DNA from: Gnomoniopsis sp. IMI 355080
Taxonomy: Eukaryota; Ascomycota; Sordariomycetes; Diaporthales; Gnomoniaceae
Length of the DNA: 64,000 nucleotides
Direction: 5' to 3'
Assembly (NCBI GenBank): GCA_027946555.1
Contig: JAPEVC010000037.1
Coordinates: forward strand, 1-64,000
Shown in pieces: positions 1-12,800 of this stretch. The notes under the pieces are model-generated. The model saw only the letters and a program-made list of their open reading frames with translations. It searched no databases and was not told where the DNA came from. Position 1 is the first letter of the stretch, and each line of letters starts with the position of its first letter. Both the position numbers and the translations under genes were made by a program.

Positions 1-14
1 ACGAATCCCTGCCA

Positions 15-34
15 CCCCCCCGGGGGGGGGGGGG
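15..34. repeat. C7-G13 homopolymer block at window edge
   Basis: Seven C followed directly by thirteen G. The C7/G7 core is self-complementary. Such runs are prone to length error during sequencing and assembly, so the exact length should not be trusted. Confidence 0.8.
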
Positions 35-2826
35 AGAGCGGAGAACACCAGCGTATTGAAACCCGTTCGGCGGTCACTGGTTATCGGAGTGTTATCTCAG
101 ACACATAGTCCATAGTTGTAAGGAGTCCCGTCGAGATGGCAAGTCGAATTGCCGACTCTGGACGTGGGTTGGGGAGGTGATGTAGTTGGAGAGAAGTCAG
201 AAGAGGAGTTGACAGAAAAGTATACCTTGCAAGTGACGTTCCTGGACCTGGAGACGTTCGCGCTAAACCCACCAGGGTGTCGACGGTAACGTGCGGCTTG
301 AAGCCAGAGTCAGGTATAATAAGTAATATAAGCCTCCAAGTACCTTCTTGTAAAGTTTAACACACTGATTCCTGCCCGACCTTCCTTCTCTCTTTTTTTC
401 TCTTCTTGTTCTCCTAATGTTGCGCTGTTTCGGCATTCTTTGGATGCTCCGAAAGTACCACCTCCACCTGCCCCTTTTCCCCTTTTCCTACTACTTGGAC
501 ATGGTGATTCAAATCAAAATCACCTGGTAGCTATGAAGAAAATGTGGGGTCAGCTAGATAAGATACTTAGTACACAGTTCGGCATCCCGGATATATAGAA
601 ATGTCATATTACATTGTCTGCATGAACTAGTAGCATCGACCTCTACGGAAGAAGCAAGCTGCCAAGAATTCTCAACTTAAGTACATATCTATTGGGTAGT
701 AGCTACGTACGAATCTATTTCGTAGCATGCCTTTTTCTTGGGAGTGTCTACACCCTTATCTCTCGCGTCTTGCGAAATCTGACACCTAGCACACTCAAAA
801 ACATTCCGTTCCAACCATGGAGGTCGTGGCGATTCAATATTGTCCTCTGCAAGGCTTTTATCTCATTCATCTCTATTGAATAGTCCTCCAAGACATCTCA
901 AGAATTGCTGCATCGAGACATCAGATGACACTCTTCGTCTAGGAGTTGAAGCGACGGAGATATGGGAATACATTTGACATTCCCGGTACTCATCTTGCTG
1001 TGCGTATATCTCAATCCGTCCACCTGAGCATATTACGAGGTCCTTCACAAGTCGAGCATCTGCTACTTAGCTTTGATCTGTCCACTTCGTTTTGGCAGGC
1101 CAAAAAGCAAGATTCGCCCGCCTTGTCTCCATGTCGAACCTCATAAGCACACACAATGTTCCAAGAAATGGCATTGGGCGCAAGCCCATGCTTCTGCCAA
1201 AGCCTCTTTCGCGCAGCTGAGGCGTCTGTCGGACTGTAAGACTGGTGGCGAGGGGGAAACTATCAACCTTACTTCGAATAGTGGATATTGAACCGGTAGG
1301 CCAATGTCTCCAGTTTTCCCTACCTCTCCGTGGCTGACCTGCATTGCATCAGTCGCATATTTTGCAAAGAATGGCGCAAAGAAGTGCTCAAGTCGGAAGT
1401 AATTGGTGTTGGTTGTAAAGTTTTCCATCTAACATATTCCCTGTGCAAGAGTGATGCCGAATACAGCACCGCACCGATGACCCTCTTGACAATATCTCGT
1501 GCTACAGTTTCCTCGCGAGAACCAAACGCTGGAATATCTTGAGCATGCGGGAGGCTGATAGGCTCTCTTGAAAGATCAACCGCTTACCTACCTAGGTAAC
1601 CTAGAAGTGTCAGTGGTGATGCATACTCGAACAACAACTGCCACAATAGCCTGTGGCCAAACATTCAGCTACAATGGACATTTAAACATCTATTGACAGT
1701 TCAGCATACGTGCCCACCTCTCTGCCCGAGGCATCCTCTTCTTCCCAAGATATCCGACACAGGTTGGTGAGCTATCAATTCAACTACAAGTTGTCTAACA
1801 CATGCAAGCCACTGCCGTCGTATGGAGTCTTCGATGAGAATCCTCTAGGGCGTGACCACGTCCGAGCTTCTTCCAAGTTGCCGGATCTTGGAAGTGGTTC
1901 GAGAGAAAATCATTTCCTTGGCCACACGCGCAGACCATGCTTGAGATAGATGTTGCGCTGCTGAGCCTTGGGCATAGATTTGTTCTCTACCTAGGTAACT
2001 CCCATCCTCGAGATAGACCGAGTATCAGAGTCAAACTATCGGGTTGACCTCTGTACTCTTCTCCTGTCTTTGCAATGTTGTGAATACATTGGGAATTGTA
2101 ATCGCTAATTACCAGTCTTTCGCGTTGGTACGGTCCCAATGCCTCTCAAGGCGATTGGCACTTCCCCCCTGCCGGTACATAGTTCGAGAATCCTCAACCT
2201 AAGCAAAACACCCTGTACCCAGAGACCTCTACCTAGTTAGAGGTGCAGTTGCGGCCAGAAATGCTGCAGATACTGCTTTCTTGGACCCGGAAGTATCTAC
2301 TAAAGCCCTAGGATGGAGATTGTGCACCGTGCAAAGTCGTTGCGAGCAAAGAGCGTCTCGAAGAAGTGCCGTCATATTCCACAAAGACTGTGTGTAGATG
2401 CCTGGACAACCTTTCTGTCTGTATATACAATTGCAGTCGTCGCTGAACTTCTCGAGTAACATATGCCAGACTGAAGGTTGATTCGGCAGCTCAGCTATAC
2501 TTTCATCACTAGGTTGAGTCGATGGTGCTCACCAATGAAACAATAAAGAAGCTCTGCATGTAGCCTTGTCTAGGCTCATGATAGTCAAGGTATTTCTGAT
2601 AGGCTTCCCCTAGTTGTACTGTATTTGTGGCTTCTATTGACACTGGGATGAATATCAAAGAACACTTGGAGTGGAGGCAACATGTTCTTCAACTGTTCAA
2701 TGCAGATGGACAGTAGCGTGGCGCTTTTTATGGGTCAAAAACCTTGATAGAGAGTGATCAAAATCAAAGACCCTAGGCCTGGACCTTTGACAAGAGCTGG
2801 GGCTTGTTAATAGACACTAAGCATTA

Positions 2827-2852
2827 AGTCGGCCTACCTAGGTAGGCCGACT
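2827..2852. repeat. 26-bp perfect palindrome centred on CCTAGG
   Basis: The 26 bases read identically on both strands, with CCTAGG at the centre flanked by TA, then CC/GG-rich arms. It is the longest of several CCTAGGTA-centred palindromes in the window's intergenic DNA (others near 1585, 1988, 3440, 23629, 43203 and 51427). Function unknown; it could be a binding site, a hairpin former or a relic of a short inverted repeat. Confidence 0.85.
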
Positions 2853-5800
2853 CTGGATCAGGGTCAAACTAGACCTGCGCCGCCCTAAGACATATGCCAT
2901 TTCATAACTATCATTGCAATGGATGGCGTTACCAGTAAGAGTGTCTAGAAGGCATAGATTGCTATAAGAAAGTCCTAAGAGACAGCGTTGGTAGGAGTGC
3001 CTCATATTCCCGGGCTTCATCAACACGGGAGCAATCCATCCTGCTTCATGACAAGTCCACCATGTCATACAGCTGATCGAGTATATACAAGTAGCTTGAT
3101 AGTAGTGCTGCGTTCATCAATGCCCAGGTGCAAGTTACAGCCAAGGCGCCCGGCCAATGAGCTGGACTGCTGGAGTTTTAGTAGCGATCCATTGGGATGG
3201 TTCTTAAAGGTGACTCAAGCCTGTAATGATTACCTGGTGCATCAGATCACTCCTGTCCATCAGAATATGAGCATCCTGAATTTCACAGGAAACCAAGAGC
3301 AAAAGAGCCAAGCCTACCCGGGAGAGAATGCTTATAGAAACCGGCAGCATTGTAAAGCACTGGTGAAGGGCCCGGAGGGATATATTGTCTGACAGTCGTC
3401 GCGATATGATTTATCCAGACACAAGTCAGTACGATCCTATACCTAGGTATTCACACGAACTCGAGTGCGGTAAACCCCGGTGCGTCTCCTGTGTAGACTC
3501 CTTTTCAGCTGTCTTTACTCCACATCCCAATACCACACAAGCATCTCAACGGGACACTGTATAGAATATAAATACAAATGAATCGATACATCAGGAGCAG
3601 TACCATTTCACCTACTTAGTGGACAATGAGCACATTTTTGCCCTGATTTCCTTCAGTACTTGGAATATTAAAGTGGCATCCAGCCATTCCAAGCCTGGGT
3701 GGTTTCTAACGTTTTTGACGCTCCACTTGCTCCGGAAGACTCGCGTGTATTGTTCTGCAGAAGACTGCAACCTGTTCATGGGTTGACAATGACGACAACT
3801 GAACGAGACCGAAACAGAAAATACATAAAACATACATCTAGGCCCACCCCTAGTGGAGACTATATCAGCGAACCGGATGATCCGCGAGTATGCCCATGAG
3901 GCCCGACAGCCTGGTTCGCACCTCACCTCATGTCAATCAAGAGCTCACCAATCGGCGCTTCACCTCGGTCTCCCATGCACGATTGTTACAATGTGATAGT
4001 GTCGGCATTTGGGACCCATACAGTCCGCTTGCCAGGCACACTGGCAAAACATGGCCTGACACGGTGTGGACCCAACTTCTCTTGCCTCCTCCTTAGCCGG
4101 AAGTCCATAGATATAGCCCGTTGAATGTTGTACTGCGTATTGGGTCACACCTTGCAAATTAAACCCGTGCTGCGGCGATATCACCAAGAGACACATTGGA
4201 TACAACATGGCAGTAGCGTTGTAACATGACTGCAGGTAGCTGTGAAATAGTACCTATATAACGTCTTCGCTGCACAACCATTATTGGTCAACAACAGGCC
4301 ACCGCAGGGTCGCGAGACCATGGGCGAGGGCTCCATGCCTACCAGTGAGAACTGCTACTGTGCTCTTTCCAAGGTGACGAGTCCCGGAAGAGTTCCTTTG
4401 TACTTTGACCAACATATAATCTTAACCTGCGCACGGGCTCATATTCACTGCCCTGCATGCCTGGATATGCTGGCTGGGAGAGAAAAGGAAGCCATGAGAT
4501 TGCAACAAAACGGGGCTTTGTGGTGCATGTGGTGCGACCCTCGTTCGACCACATCAGCACCAACATTCATGTCCTCATCCCCCTGAGGTATTGGCCGCCA
4601 TTCCTTACGTTCAGCTTGACTCCTCTTGCCAGTCTTCAAGATCGCCGGAGGATTACAAGCCCGGTTCTCACACACAGCATATATCCGACCGAGATCGGAT
4701 CCCAGACCAATCTTACGCAGACATTCCTGGTGGTTGGAGTGTCTTGGTAGGCAATATCTGGTGTAAGACGCCCAAGCCGATCGAGGCCTAAAGTCGGACG
4801 CGGGATTCAACTCACTCTGAGGACCCCCATTCAAAGTCGATCACCTGACTCTCGATTGGCCACCACCGAACTTAAAGTGGTGCTGTAAGATCCAACACGG
4901 TTCCGCCGTTGCAGTCATCCCGTTAGGGAAGCTTAGTTACCAGTCCTCGGATGGAAGTCAAAGTGTGGGTAAGATGATCAACTCGGCTCTCGCCTCCTTT
5001 CTCTCTCCATGAATGCCCACGAAGTGTGGTGACGTCCTTCTTACCGGATAACAATGCCACGGCCACATCATCTCTCGGCCCAATTCCTCTGATGGACGCG
5101 CCAACTGCCCTGCCGGCCGGCCGGACGTTCATCTCGATAGACTGCCTAGGAATGACCTTCCTACTAAAATAACGTCGGCCGCTTTTATTCGCCCTCGCAT
5201 TAGCTGCGCGGGATGATACGGTGTGACAGGGACCAAGAATAATCTCCGATTCAGCCAGAACATGGTTGAGACTATAGAATTTGTATGTATACAACAGAAA
5301 AAGGAACAAAAAAGAAAGAGGGTTCCATCCGGCTTTTCGACGTCATTCACATCTTTAGTCTCTTGATTAAGATACGTGTTCCGCCATCCCTGACTCGATC
5401 TGGGACGACACTACATAAGTACAACGTCTCCCAAGCTTATTGGCTTACAGACTTAGAACGCTGATATAGAGGCTATATGTAATCGCTTCACACCATGACC
5501 AATTCGGAACGAAATCCATACCGGCGGATTGGGTTTGAAATCTGATCTGCAAGGCTGGTATACATAGTACATTACTCTACTTACAGACTTGGTGACATTA
5601 CATTCAACCATTGTTGATCCAATAGCTTGCTTCTACTCGCTATCTCATCCGGCTTTTGACTGCCGTTGGGACTAGACTGCTACTACTGTAGGATTTGATC
5701 AGGTACACTAGATTGGCGCCCGCTTCGTATATCCAACCTACCAATGTCCTCAAAAGGCCTGGCCGGAGATAAGTAATGCAATTCATAAGCAGAAAAGGGC

Positions 5801-7872
5801 TATCGGCTATGCATAGTTGCAATGGTATTCTTTCCGCCAGGAGCCCAGTTGAGCTAGAGATTGTGTTCATAATCTCTCGTGACCCTCGAGAATTTTCGTT
5901 GCGCAGTCACTGGTTGTAGTCCTGTGTACTATCAACTTTTCAAGGCCATACATGGCGTGCTTGCTTCACCTTCGTGGTGAGATCCTTATGGAGAAGATCA
6001 AACTATCTTATGGTACGGTTCAAGATTTTTGGACGTCCCATCGGCGCTTAGGCTCTACACATAAAAACGACGATCTTGGGCGGTGATGGGGCGGTGAGTT
6101 TCGTGAATATTATATGGCTCCCAACAAGGATGGCTGCAGAAGAAATAGGCGCATCTAATCTAGATGATCTAGCGGGCCGCTAGACAGGTCAGGTCACACC
6201 ACCACCACCACCTTGTGGGTGTACCGTACCTTGGCAGCTGCTTGGTACGTATTGGTGTGGCTTGTTCGGCTGAGACTCCGTTCGAGTCGTCATCATCGCC
6301 GCCGACTCGACATCCCAGAGTCACCGGTTTAGAAGAAAAGAAAGAAAAAAGGAAAAACGAACTAGCTTCGAGTCAGTGGGTTGTGTTGGATATCATCATT
6401 CCAAGGTTGAAAAACATAGCTGGTGCGTCTTCCCACTCCCAAGCCTCTCGAGCAATTCACAGTGCATTGACTCGGCGCAATTGTGGTTGGGGATTTTATT
6501 TTGCCCCCATAAGGGGGGTTATAATGCCTATACGGAGGGGCGATATGCCAGGGAAGTCGCAAAACGTTCGACGATTTTTTTTGGTCTGGTTGCAAAATCT
6601 TCACCGAAAAACTTGGTAGACGGGCTTGTCACGGGGACAGTGTGTTGCAAACTTGCTTGCTGACCATCCTGCCACCAAAAGGGTGGAACAAATACGGAAT
6701 ACACAGTATCGAAGGGTCCCCATTCGGAAATATTCTGGATGCAGGAGATGCCCGATTGACTTTGCGCCTCTGCCGACTTGCCTTTTTCCCCAAGACCCAC
6801 GAAAGTCGACCAATCCATCCCGTGCAAGTGTTAAGTTTAGCCTCTTGTTCCAAAGACTAGGTGAACCTTGAGTGCCAAAAGAGCCCACTCTCCCACCTGC
6901 TATGGTTGCAAGGCGCAAACTGACGAACATCGCATCAAAACGGGACATCACCGAAAGATATCAACAAGCGGGAAAAGCGGTCCACTTCAGAACCATGAAG
7001 AGTCCCATCAAGTTACACACGCATCCCAATAATGCAAAGCAACACTGAAGTTGCCCTCTTCCACACCAACAACCCCACTTGTTCCTCGTGTGCAGTCATG
7101 AAAAAGGTCAAGAAGAAACTAGCTCCACACGTGCCACGGCTTCCTGATGCTGTCACGCCAGCCTGCCTCACCATATCATAAACATCCACCATATAGTACA
7201 ACGCTGCAAACCTGCAAACATGCCCCAAATCCAAATCTCCGGTGCCCACAATCACGCATCGGGCCCCGGCCCCCGGGCCCCCGTCCCTCGGGACCACGAG
7301 CAGGTTCCACCTTCCACCCACTCACTCTTCGACTACCGGGCGGACGTCCCATCGGCTTCCCGTCCGGGCAATAAAGGTCGGAGATCAGTGGGGACCGGTC
7401 ATGCATGTGTGGTGTGTGTCGGAACATTTGTGGAGAGTGAGGGAACGGGTTTGGAGCCAAGAGATACGTTTGTGGTTTCAAGAACTTGAATCACGCCCGT
7501 CGGTATGCCGTAACGAGTTGCTGTTTCCAAACTTGTCTTCGGCGGCCTCCGTGGAAATGTCACGATTCAGGGTATATGTTGAGTCGTGGTAGAGTCACTG
7601 CAGGTGTCTGGTAGCTCGATCCACAAGTGTGTTGCGTGGTGCATAGAGTACCTGTACAAAGAAATGCCGCCAAAGGTATGTGAAAGAGGTCAATATGCAC
7701 AGTAAGCTAATGGGATGAAAAGTGATATGGTGAATATATTTCATTCACTGCCTTGGATACTATCTGTATCCAAAATACGTAGCCTTCCCCAGGCCTCGCG
7801 CCAAATTTTCCGTAAAATGAATGCCGTAATGGTATAAGCCCTGTTCCTAAACTGCCCTGAAAATGCTTCGCC

Positions 7873-7896
7873 AAAAAAAAAAAAAAAAAAAAAAAA
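7873..7896. repeat. A24 homopolymer
   Basis: Uninterrupted run of 24 A in a gene-free stretch. It could be an oligo-A microsatellite or the tail of an old retroposed copy, but no retroelement-like sequence was recognised next to it. Confidence 0.85.
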
Positions 7897-8756
7897 GGAG
7901 AGAAAAACAACGACGATGTGGTACGGAGAAACTTAAAACTCAAATGTTACCGCCCATGACCCAGTCAGTATGCCCCGTGATGCTGAGTGGCATGTTGGCA
8001 TTGACTATGCTTGAATAAAAGAGATGTCCGCCATATCCAGAATCTCGCGCCGCACGTCATCTGTGAACCGTTCCTGCAAGTGACGCCGCTTTTGATATCG
8101 AGAGGGAGACACGCCAACTTCATCCCAGACGAAATCTGCGCCACGATACGTGAGAAAAAAATGGAAGTGAACAAGAGTGCAGTAGTGGCGATGATGGGAC
8201 GTGGTCCGTCAGCAACACCAGCTGCGGACCTTCCTGCCATGACTCGTGACCCAAGCCCGATGCGCGATCGCGGCATCCCGCGGCGGCTGGCCCGCCAAAT
8301 TCCACTTCCCGCTGCAAGATCCGATGGGATTAGTGCGGAGCCGAGATATTGATGATAACCGAGACAGAAAGGCGATGATGCATTGGTCCAATTCAGAAAG
8401 TGGTTGAATCGCGGCGGTTGGTCGTGTAGATAGACAAGTCGAATTCGCCGTGGGCAGGCCGCCTTGTTCAGTTATGCGTGGGGGGATTCTATTTACCCCC
8501 AGTAGAAGCAATAAAACAAAGTCGAGTGAGATATGATGAAACGGATTTCCTGACTGCTATCTTGGCATCCTTCGGGAACGACGCACCCACAGATGAGCAG
8601 CCTGTACCATAAATTTCGAATACTGAGGGCTCACATGACCAGCGAACCCATGCGCGAACCCGAAAGGGTGCGTAAGACCTGAGTCCGTGTGGTCCGATGC
8701 TGACGGGTTCCAGATGCGCCCATTGCTCACTCACCCCACGCCAAGTTTACCTCTCA

Positions 8757-9857
8757 TCACCGGCTGTTTGTCATGGGCGTAACAAGCTCGATTGATCTGG
8801 GTCGGGAGTAGGCTCCTGGGCGCCGGGATGGTAACGGGCGGTCACCTGTGCCCGGTGAAGTCATGGTGTAACCGTAGCTCTCGTAGGTCGATGAGTAAAC
8901 AGTGGAAGCCGGGCGTGATCCGTAGGATGTACCAGGGCTTGCCGCCATACCACTGCGTGCCGAGAATGGCCACATGCCTGTCTGGTAGGAGCTAGCTGGC
9001 GAAGGGGGAGAGGGCTCTCGGATGGACAGCGATCGCAGCGCCGAAATTGCTGCAGTGTGATGGCTGGAGTGGGGCGACGCCGGAGGCGAAGCATACATGG
9101 AGTTGGGTCGAGAAGGTGAGGCTCTGGGAATGATGTCCCTGGGCTCCGGATCGTTGGCTGCGTAGAAAGGATAATTGGGACTTGTGCGAACACCTTGGGC
9201 GTGACTTCGAGGTGTTGCACTCGAGCTACCCTGGTCTCTTGCGCGACATCTGCTTGCTGATTAGTGGACTGCAAACAAACAACGGGAGGGCGGGGAATCG
9301 CTCACGCTTCAGAGCAATATATTGCCTTCTCGTCCCGAGGCACAAATTGCTTTTCGCATGTCATACTGTACAATGTTCCGTCAGTCAAATGAACCACAGC
9401 AAATTGCAGACGTGTGAACAATCTCCAACGGTCCCACCCTAACTCTAGTTGAGGCTAGACGTGCGCATCAAGTTGAGTCACATCAAATGATGGCATCCGT
9501 CTCTCCTGGAGTTGGCGGTGAAAGAAGTAACGAAACAATCATTGCACGACTGATGGCAGACTTGCGTGAAATTGGACCGGGCAATGCGGTCTGTTACGTC
9601 CATGAGGAAAAAGAATAAAGCAAATCCAGAAATCGCGGGGCAGCCAGTGAAACCTACCAGAAAAGTGGAAAGGACTCTCTCTCGTCTGACAGCCAATACT
9701 CATCTTCCATGGCTCGCTCTCGGTCGCGCGGGTTCTTGCCCAGCTTATGTGATGGTGTGTTCCTCCGGGTCATGGCGGGCCGTGAAGACTTGGTCCTGGA
9801 AGAGAGATCGGTGACTGTTACGGCTTTCTCGCCGGATTTCCTCCTCTGGTGATGCAT
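8757..9857 (-). CDS. ECL1-family zinc-binding protein
   Basis: Three exons on the minus strand: 9857-9658, 9365-9306 and 9249-8757, giving 250 aa. Introns are 292 and 56 nt, with GTAGGT/ACAG and GTGAGC/CAG ends. The joined reading frame creates a cysteine cluster across both junctions: FCMTCEKQF (residues about 66-74), then IYCSEACR about 15 residues later, i.e. CxxC...CxxxC. The pattern matches the fungal ECL1/2/3 zinc-binding family (extender of chronological lifespan), small nuclear proteins linked in yeasts to stress response and lifespan. After the zinc motif the protein is Ser/Pro/Tyr-rich and probably disordered. The ATG at 9857 is the first in frame; a further upstream exon is possible. 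The fit of three frames to one motif makes the gene model convincing, but the lifespan role is only inferred from the family. Confidence 0.8.
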
Positions 9858-12800
9858 GGAGCGAGTTGCGGACCACAAGATGTGGAGGACGAGACCTTTT
9901 GAATATCTTGGTAGTGATGAGCCAGCGTGCTCGTTGGTTGGAGTGTCTCCTCAGGGGCCGTCTCGCAGCGTGGGGAAGTGCAGGCGGGGTCCAATATTTC
10001 CGGGGGATTCAGTGGCTTGTCGAATCAGCCCACTAGATGGGTCGGCAACCTTAGGGCTGGGCCAGCAAGTCGAAATGGTCGGCTCGCAAGATCACAGACG
10101 GGACACTGGCAGCAGTGGTGTGGATGGGCCTCCTGAAGAGGTTGTGCGGCTGCAGCCCTTAGTTGCAGCAGACAAGGTATAAAGTGTAATGTGGGAGTAC
10201 CGTTGTGTCTGCGCGCACGAGACAAAGTCCACAAAGGTCCTCGTGTCTAGCCCGGAGTGGCGAAAATAAAGAAGAAAAAATCTTCAGAAGGTAGGTCCTA
10301 GGATGAGGGGAGACAGGAAAATATTAAACAGAAGGAAAGGGTATTATTGAGTTGGTCAGGCTGACTCTTTTGTCGCGACGCGATTGCGCAGGGTAGCGCG
10401 AGTTTGATGTGCTCTTGTTGCTTGTCGGCGTGAGCCCAGGTCCTGGCCTTGTCCTTGTCCTTGGCTTTGGCTAGGCACGGAGTAGGTAAATAGTTGTACA
10501 GTACCTGAGGTAGCTGGCAGGTAGGGATTCCAACCTGGGCGGTCTGGATTGACTAGTGCTCAAGGAGCAACGGCCTGCCTTGCAAGCGTTGATGAGGGTA
10601 GCAGTCCCCAATCCAATCCAATTCCAGTGCAGTGGTAGTGGCAGTGACAGTTGTCCCCTCTTGTCCACGGGAGTGATTTGGGTCCTGGATGATGTGTTTT
10701 ACCGCTAGCTCTTTTTGGCTTGTTTCTAGTCCGGAGGGTCAAGGAGGCGGTGCTGCCGGCTTTGTAGGGATGGCCGCGGTGAAATGCAGACAATCTTGTC
10801 GTGATATGACGGCAAGGCAATGCGTGTCTTGTCCTCCTGACAGGCGGTTACGCAGCAGCTCACTCGTAGCCCCTGTCACTTGTGCAAGGAGGGCGTGGGC
10901 GTGATGCCAGCGACGATCTTGGTGCGGGTACGTAAGTGGTGGTGCTGTCAATGGTCCAGACCGCAGGATTAAAGCCCTTGGTGCCTTTAGTGGTGGTCCA
11001 CGAATGTCCTCTGTGCCTCTGGGATAGAGTTTCCTCCTGGCAATGGGCAGGCAGGAAGCCAAATAAAAGATCGGATCCAAGGTGAAAGATGAATTACCGG
11101 TTGGTGTCCTTTTGTGGGGGAGAGGGTTGCTGTGTTTGTGTCTCTGGGTGACCGCTTTGCTTTGAGTGACGTAAAGTATTGGGCGGGACGATCAGACAAG
11201 AAGGTCTTGTAGCGAAGGTCAAAGACAATGTAGGAGGAGATGGTGAGCAGAAGAGGAGAGGTATGTATAACAATGCAACGAGAGTTGTGGATGAGATCAA
11301 AGGCCCAAGATTTGAGGAGCAGCGAGGGGAAAGGGAGCCGAAATGGGATGGCGCCCGGGGATTATATGAGCGATGTAGTATTGAAGCTGCAGATGCAGAT
11401 GGGGGTAGAGAGAGACTGTGCCTTGTATGTACAAGGAAGAAACGGAATGCGATAGAGGATGGAGCGGCGTGTGTGTGTGGGCTGTACTGTGCAGTAATAT
11501 GTATGGTATGGGTTTGAAAGGGAAGAGAGAGAAACAAAATAACAAGTCACCGCGTATGCTGGTTTGTAAGTGCCAGTGACAAGTGAGTGTGCACTTGTGA
11601 CTCTTTTTTTTTTTGTCTATCTTTCCGGGGTCCGGTGTATGGCTCAGCCCAGGAAGGAAGGATAGCACAATTTGTTTCGGCCTCTTTTCTCATAGCGGGA
11701 TTCCGTACAGTGTGTGTTTACCAGTGTCGGCGTCAGTCAGTGCAAGAAGTGTCCAATGCGCACTTGAGTGTGGAGCTCAGTACATTGCAAGTGCACGCCG
11801 GGGGAAACTGCACTGCACTGTGGGTCTTCTACAAGTAGGTACTTTGCATCCCCGTGATGGAACGGTGCATGGCCTTGTACTCCGTAACGTCTCGCTTTGG
11901 ACCCATGCAAGCCTGGTTGTGTTTTGTACTTTCCGTCCCGCGGCGAAAAGCAGGTGCAGTTGCAGAGTGCAGAGTGCCTTGGAAGTAACGGTGAGCTGCC
12001 CCGCCGAAAACGGAGGGATCAAGGCTTCAGGCTGTCTTCAGATCTTGCCCCGGCCTCAAAAGGATGAGTCTAGACTCTCTGACTCTCTGACTCTATCATA
12101 TAGGATCCCCTTTCGGCGACACTCGGTCCCAAAGTCAATTCGATACCGTCGCAACGTGCCTGGGGAAATGGAAAAATTTTCTGCGTCAGGGCGCGCAGGG
12201 AGCAAGAACGTGGCCGGGGCTGGCGCTCCGACTTGCAAGCAGCGATGCCATACTGTTGGTGACAGTATGTGCCGACGCCAGGATTGGAGACGGGAGAGCC
12301 AGGACTGCCTGCACATGGGAAGCTCGATCGACATGGGGAGCGCGGTTGGGGGCCAGGACAAAGCATTGGATGCAGGACATTGGCAACATTGGACGCAGGA
12401 CATGGCCTGAAGCGCGGCTGTAATTGGGCACTGACAAGGGATCATTCGAACCTTAACACCCTAACACCCTTGAGCGGCTTGCCTGGAAAGCCTACCTGCA
12501 GCATCTGCCGTTCAGCCGTCTGGTCCGCCTCACTGCCTCACAACGGTGGTTCCAAAACGTAACACCTTCCAAGGCGTCTCTGCGCGCATCAATTTCATCT
12601 TGTTGCAAGACTGCCAATGATGCAACAATTTACGAGACAAGTCCACGACTGCGATCACGATCACTTGTTCCGTCACGAGACACAGTACACAGTGTTGCTC
12701 CGTCCGGACTTCCTGGACTCCGACTGGTCACCCCTTGGCTGGCCTCCGATTCTCACATTCTCAATCCTCAATCCCTTCTGAAATCATGCAGCAGCTTGGG

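Larger units (their letters stand above)
1..8756. other. Gene-poor interval, no supported gene
   Basis: No open frame here has a recognisable domain, and I found no chain of exons joined by good splice signals. The left edge carries a run of 7 C followed by 13 G (15-34). An A24 run lies at 7873-7896. CCTAGGTA-centred palindromes occur near 1585, 1988, 2827 and 3440. Base composition looks ordinary rather than strongly AT-rich, so this does not resemble a heavily RIP-mutated repeat block. Non-coding transcripts or genes with many tiny exons cannot be excluded by eye. Confidence 0.5.

Noticed and set aside
1..40. C/G run at the left edge as a possible telomere
   Set aside because: No TTAGGG-type repeat; it is a homopolymer pair only.
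2988..3392. 134-aa plus-strand frame
   Set aside because: No domain or splice context; overlaps an equally open frame on the other strand.
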